Position numbers and translations under genes: made by a program. A DNA stretch of 64,000 nucleotides from JAUMBM01 sp964441755 (GTDB lineage: Bacteria; Bacteroidota; Bacteroidia; Chitinophagales; Saprospiraceae). Positions 61,547-64,000 of this stretch are shown here, piece by piece (the first letter of the stretch is position 1; every line of letters starts with the position of its first letter). The stretch covers positions 85,394 to 149,393 of the forward strand of contig CAYTVG010000010.1 in NCBI GenBank assembly GCA_964441755.1. Direction: 5' to 3'. The notes under the pieces were generated by a model that was not told the DNA's origin, searched no databases, and saw nothing but the letters and a program-made list of their open reading frames with translations.

Positions 61547-62605
61547 ATGAAAAGAATGGTATTTCTGGGGGTGGCCCTGTCTTTGTTGTCCATCCTCCGT
61601 GCACAGGACCAGCACTTTACGCAGTTTTTTGCGTCGCCCCTCACCCTCAATCCTGCTATGACAGGTATGTATGAAGGGAAATATCGGGTCTCGACCATCT
61701 ATCGGCAGCAGTGGGCACAGGTGCTCAGCGCTCCTTACCAGACAATGTCGGCAGCGGCTGATTTTCGCTACTCTGTCAATCCGTACAATCGCCAAAACCG
61801 GGATCTCTTTGGAATTGGAATGGTTTTTTACAATGACAAAGTGCGTGAAATCAACTTCTCTACCAACCAGGTGATCGTCTCAGGCGCCTTTCACAAGTCA
61901 CTGGGTCGCGAAGGACAGCGCTACCTCAGCCTGGGTGTGCAGGCAGGCATCGCACAACGCAATGTCAACTACAGCCAGCTTAGTTTTGACGACCAGTTTA
62001 ACGGCTCCAATGGCTATACCGACCCAAGTGCCGAGCCCCTGCCTGAGAACAATTTTGCTTTTGGCGACTACAACATAGGACTCAATTATTCGGCTCTTCC
62101 GGAAGACAGGACCGGTATATATGCAGGCGTTGCCATGCACCATATCCTCGAACCTGAGATGAGCTTCTTTTACCGTGTCAGTCAGCAAGATGAAGATGAT
62201 CAGCGGCTCAGCAGCCGCTTGTTTCGCAAATATACGGCTTACGTCAACCTGCGGGTGCCCATGGGCGATTTTGTGCAGTTCCAGCCACGGGCACTCGTAT
62301 ACCTGCAGGGGCCTCACAGTGCCCTGAATACGGGTTTCAACTTCCGCTTCCTGGCCAGCGAAACATCCGGTACTGCCATCCATATTGGCAGCTGGATTCG
62401 GGGGGTCAAAGATTTTGATGCTGTCGGAATCGATGCACTGGTTGGCATGGTGGGCATTGAGTACCAACGTGTAATGGTTGGGCTCAGCTACGACGCTAAC
62501 TTCCGCGATCTCACCAGCACCCGTACCGGACAGGGGACTTTCGAGATCAGTATCGCCTACCTCGGCGAGTACCTCGACGATTCTGTCGTCTGTCCTAAAT
62601 TCTAG
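61547..62605 (+). CDS. PorP/SprF-family type IX secretion outer-membrane protein
   Basis: The start at the ATG at 61547 gives a signal peptide (MKRMVFLGVALSLLSILRAQ), 352 residues in all; the in-frame sequence upstream runs through the -7 box. The protein is a predicted outer-membrane beta-barrel: DQHFTQFFASPLTLNPAMTG is the family hallmark, then YRVSTIYRQQWA, GIGMVFYNDK, FHKSLGREGQRYLSLGVQAG and YDANFRDLT near the end. In T9SS these proteins sit beside SprA or act as cargo-specific partners for type B substrates. No SprB-like adhesin is adjacent; a type B cargo gene is at 3403. It is followed by yigZ. Confidence 0.9.
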   Translation: MKRMVFLGVALSLLSILRAQDQHFTQFFASPLTLNPAMTGMYEGKYRVSTIYRQQWAQVLSAPYQTMSAAADFRYSVNPYNRQNRDLFGIGMVFYNDKVREINFSTNQVIVSGAFHKSLGREGQRYLSLGVQAGIAQRNVNYSQLSFDDQFNGSNGYTDPSAEPLPENNFAFGDYNIGLNYSALPEDRTGIYAGVAMHHILEPEMSFFYRVSQQDEDDQRLSSRLFRKYTAYVNLRVPMGDFVQFQPRALVYLQGPHSALNTGFNFRFLASETSGTAIHIGSWIRGVKDFDAVGIDALVGMVGIEYQRVMVGLSYDANFRDLTSTRTGQGTFEISIAYLGEYLDDSVVCPKF

Positions 62606-62625
62606 CAAACGCCAGTCGTTGCATC

Positions 62626-63282
62626 ATGGTGTCTGATACTTACCTGAGCCTCGCAGAGGCCTGTACAGCGGAGTTCCGCGACCGCGGCAGCAAGTTCCTG
62701 ACCTACGCATTTCCCATACGCACGGAGAGCGACTGGCAGCAGCGGCTGGAGGAGTTGCGCAAAATGCATCCTAAGGCCAATCACCACTGCTATGCGTGGC
62801 GGCTGGGGCTCGATGGCAATCTCTGGCGTGCCAATGATGATGGTGAGCCCGCAGGCACAGCGGGCAAGCCTATATTGGGGCAAATCGACAGTTTTCGCCT
62901 CACCTATGTGTGTGTGGTGGTAGTTCGCTATTTTGGCGGCACGCTGCTGGGGGCCGGCGGGCTCATCCATGCCTATAAAACGTCGGCCATGGAGGCGCTG
63001 CGCATGGGGGATATCCGTGAGTACATCGTCTACGATCATTACCGGCTGGATTTTGACTACAGCCTCATGAACAACCTCATGAACGCCATTTCCCAGTTGC
63101 AGTTGACGGTTGTCCGGCAGGATTTTGACGAGCGGGCGTCTATTGTGGTTGCCATTCGCAAGTCGCTGACTGCATCTTCTCTGCTGCGCCTCAAAGCCAT
63201 CGCCGGACAGTTGTACCTCGAAGAGGTGCATGAGAAGACGGAGATTCCCGGACTGGAAATCAGCTACCTGACTACGGTCTAG
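62626..63282 (+). CDS. yigZ: YigZ/IMPACT-family protein
   Basis: A 218-residue protein with the UPF0029 N-terminal domain: RGSKFLTYAFPIRTE, HPKANHHCYAWRLGLDG, NDDGEPAGTAGKPILGQI and VVVVRYFGGTLLGAGGLIHAYKTSA, followed by a C-terminal DUF1949-like domain of about 70 residues. The family is linked to translation control in eukaryotes (IMPACT); in bacteria the function is not settled. It is 20 bp downstream of the PorP/SprF gene and may be read from the same transcript. Confidence 0.88.
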   Translation: MVSDTYLSLAEACTAEFRDRGSKFLTYAFPIRTESDWQQRLEELRKMHPKANHHCYAWRLGLDGNLWRANDDGEPAGTAGKPILGQIDSFRLTYVCVVVVRYFGGTLLGAGGLIHAYKTSAMEALRMGDIREYIVYDHYRLDFDYSLMNNLMNAISQLQLTVVRQDFDERASIVVAIRKSLTASSLLRLKAIAGQLYLEEVHEKTEIPGLEISYLTTV

Positions 63283-63527
63283 GGTGGCACCTCCGGCTTG
63301 AAAAAGTTCTTTTCAAAGAGCTTTGTGCAGGCTATGCGCGACTTCCGTGTATACACGCTTCCGGCATTTCCGGGCCTTCTTCCGCCCCGTGTACGGGCAG
63401 GGCGATTTGGGCGCAAATCAAATTGTCGCATTAAAAAATATACAATATTTAAGAACGCCTTTATTTGCTGGACAATTTTCATCGGATGCCAGGTGCATCA
63501 GCGATTTTATGTGACAATCTGGTTTGC
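63283..63527. other. Intergenic region before the repeat field
   Basis: No supportable gene. An imperfect hairpin (CTTGAAAAAG and CTTTTCAAAG near 63297-63318) follows the yigZ stop and may be a terminator. A/T-rich sequence follows up to the first repeat unit. Confidence 0.35.
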
Positions 63528-63740
63528 GCCCGTTGTTTCCAGGAGTCTCGTGGGGACGGAATGTGGGTAGAAAACACCGGGGCCGTTGTTTTTTGTAGTC
63601 CCGTAGGGACGCGATGTGGGTAGAAAACAACAACCCCGGTGTTTTCCGGAGTTACATAAGATGAACGGTATATTTTCAAACCGTTGGAATAATGGATGAT
63701 TGAGAATCACACCCACATTTCGTCCCTACGGGACTCCGGA
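63528..63740 (+). repeat. Diverged hairpin repeat units, two orientations
   Basis: Two direct units with a 53-bp period (cores GTCTC-GTG-GGGAC at 63545-63557 and GTCCC-GTA-GGGAC at 63598-63610) share the flank ATGTGGGTAGAAAACA. A third unit (core GTCCC-TAC-GGGAC at 63722-63734) is preceded by ACCCACAT, so it is in the opposite orientation. Confidence 0.7.
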
Positions 63741-64000
63741 AAACACGGGGGCCGTTGCTACCCATATCAGGCCCCTAACGGGGCTCTCAAAAACACGGGG
63801 GCCGTTGCTACCCATATCAGGCCCCTAACGGGGCTCTCAAAAACACGGGGGCCGTTGCTACCCATATCAGGCCCCTAACGGGGCTCTCAAAAACACGGGG
63901 CCGTTGCTACCCATATCAGGCCCCTAACGGGGCTCTCAAAAACACGGGGCCGTTGCTACCCATATCAGGCCCCTAACGGGGCTCTCAAAAACACGGGGGC
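63741..64000 (+). repeat. Tandem repeat array, period 49-50 bp, five copies plus a truncated sixth
   Basis: The unit begins AAACACGGGG and contains CCGTTGCTACCCATATCAG and the palindrome GCCCC-TAAC-GGGGC. Units start at 63741, 63791, 63841, 63891, 63940 and 63989; the last is cut by the window edge. Copies are identical except for one lost G in two of them. It is the homogenised continuation of the diverged units upstream. Confidence 0.9.

Noticed and set aside
63741..64000. CRISPR array at the right edge
   Set aside because: The whole 49-50 bp unit is repeated with no variable spacers, the palindrome is internal, and no cas gene is present. It is a simple tandem repeat.

Overview
The window reads as chromosomal DNA of a Bacteroidota bacterium, probably from the Saprospiria/Lewinella side of the phylum (inference, no database search was possible). 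The evidence is a PorP/SprF-type protein of the type IX secretion system (T9SS), proteins ending in T9SS type A and type B sorting domains, an alternative complex III (ACIII) operon fused in order to an aa3-type oxidase operon, a YtxJ bacillithiol-system protein, and start regions without Shine-Dalgarno sequences but with the Bacteroidota -7 promoter box TAnnTTTG. No rRNA, tRNA, prophage, transposase or CRISPR array was recognised.

Layout. 1-6.9 kb: the tail of an unknown gene, an S9 prolyl-oligopeptidase-like peptidase, a large T9SS-exported Ig-like surface protein, an acyl-carrier-like protein without its serine, and a periplasmic thioredoxin-like protein. 7-9.4 kb (minus strand): a compact ytxJ-mnmD-ribD operon with a tiny lipoprotein upstream. 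9.6-17 kb: pyruvate dehydrogenase E1 beta with a TauE-type exporter, a HAD phosphatase, two envelope proteins, an ECF sigma/anti-sigma pair, and lysA. 17.4-20.3 kb: a tail-fibre-like repeat protein with an upstream T9SS type A protein. 21-34.5 kb: an HscA-like Hsp70, an outer-membrane-type protein, a YhhQ queuosine-precursor transporter, CtlX, an Lhr-like DEXH helicase, FtsH, PabA/TrpG, a lipoprotein esterase, a membrane protein and a GNAT acetyltransferase.

34.7-51.9 kb (minus strand) is the functional centre: actABCDEF, then coxB-coxA-ctaB-two subunit III genes-coxD, a SCO-like protein and a DUF420 protein. Together these encode menaquinol:cytochrome c oxidoreduction, the terminal oxidase, heme O synthesis and oxidase assembly. 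A two-box promoter lies directly upstream of actA. thyA and a small membrane protein precede it.

53.4-63.3 kb: an HtrA/Deg protease, an acyl-CoA carboxylase beta subunit, a UbiD-family decarboxylase, the agmatine-to-putrescine pair aguA/aguB translationally coupled to an NlpC/P60-like protein whose catalytic Cys is Ser, a PorP/SprF protein and a YigZ/IMPACT protein. The right edge (63.53 kb to the end) is a repeat field: diverged hairpin units followed by a tandem array with a 49-50 bp period that runs off the window.

Most of the window is ordinary housekeeping and respiratory gene content. I found no convincing undescribed multi-gene system. The best leads are the hairpin repeat field, several proteins that keep a fold but have lost the defining catalytic residue, an extra heme domain on ActA, a canonical EF-hand loop inside the DUF420 protein, and recurrent paired hairpins between genes.
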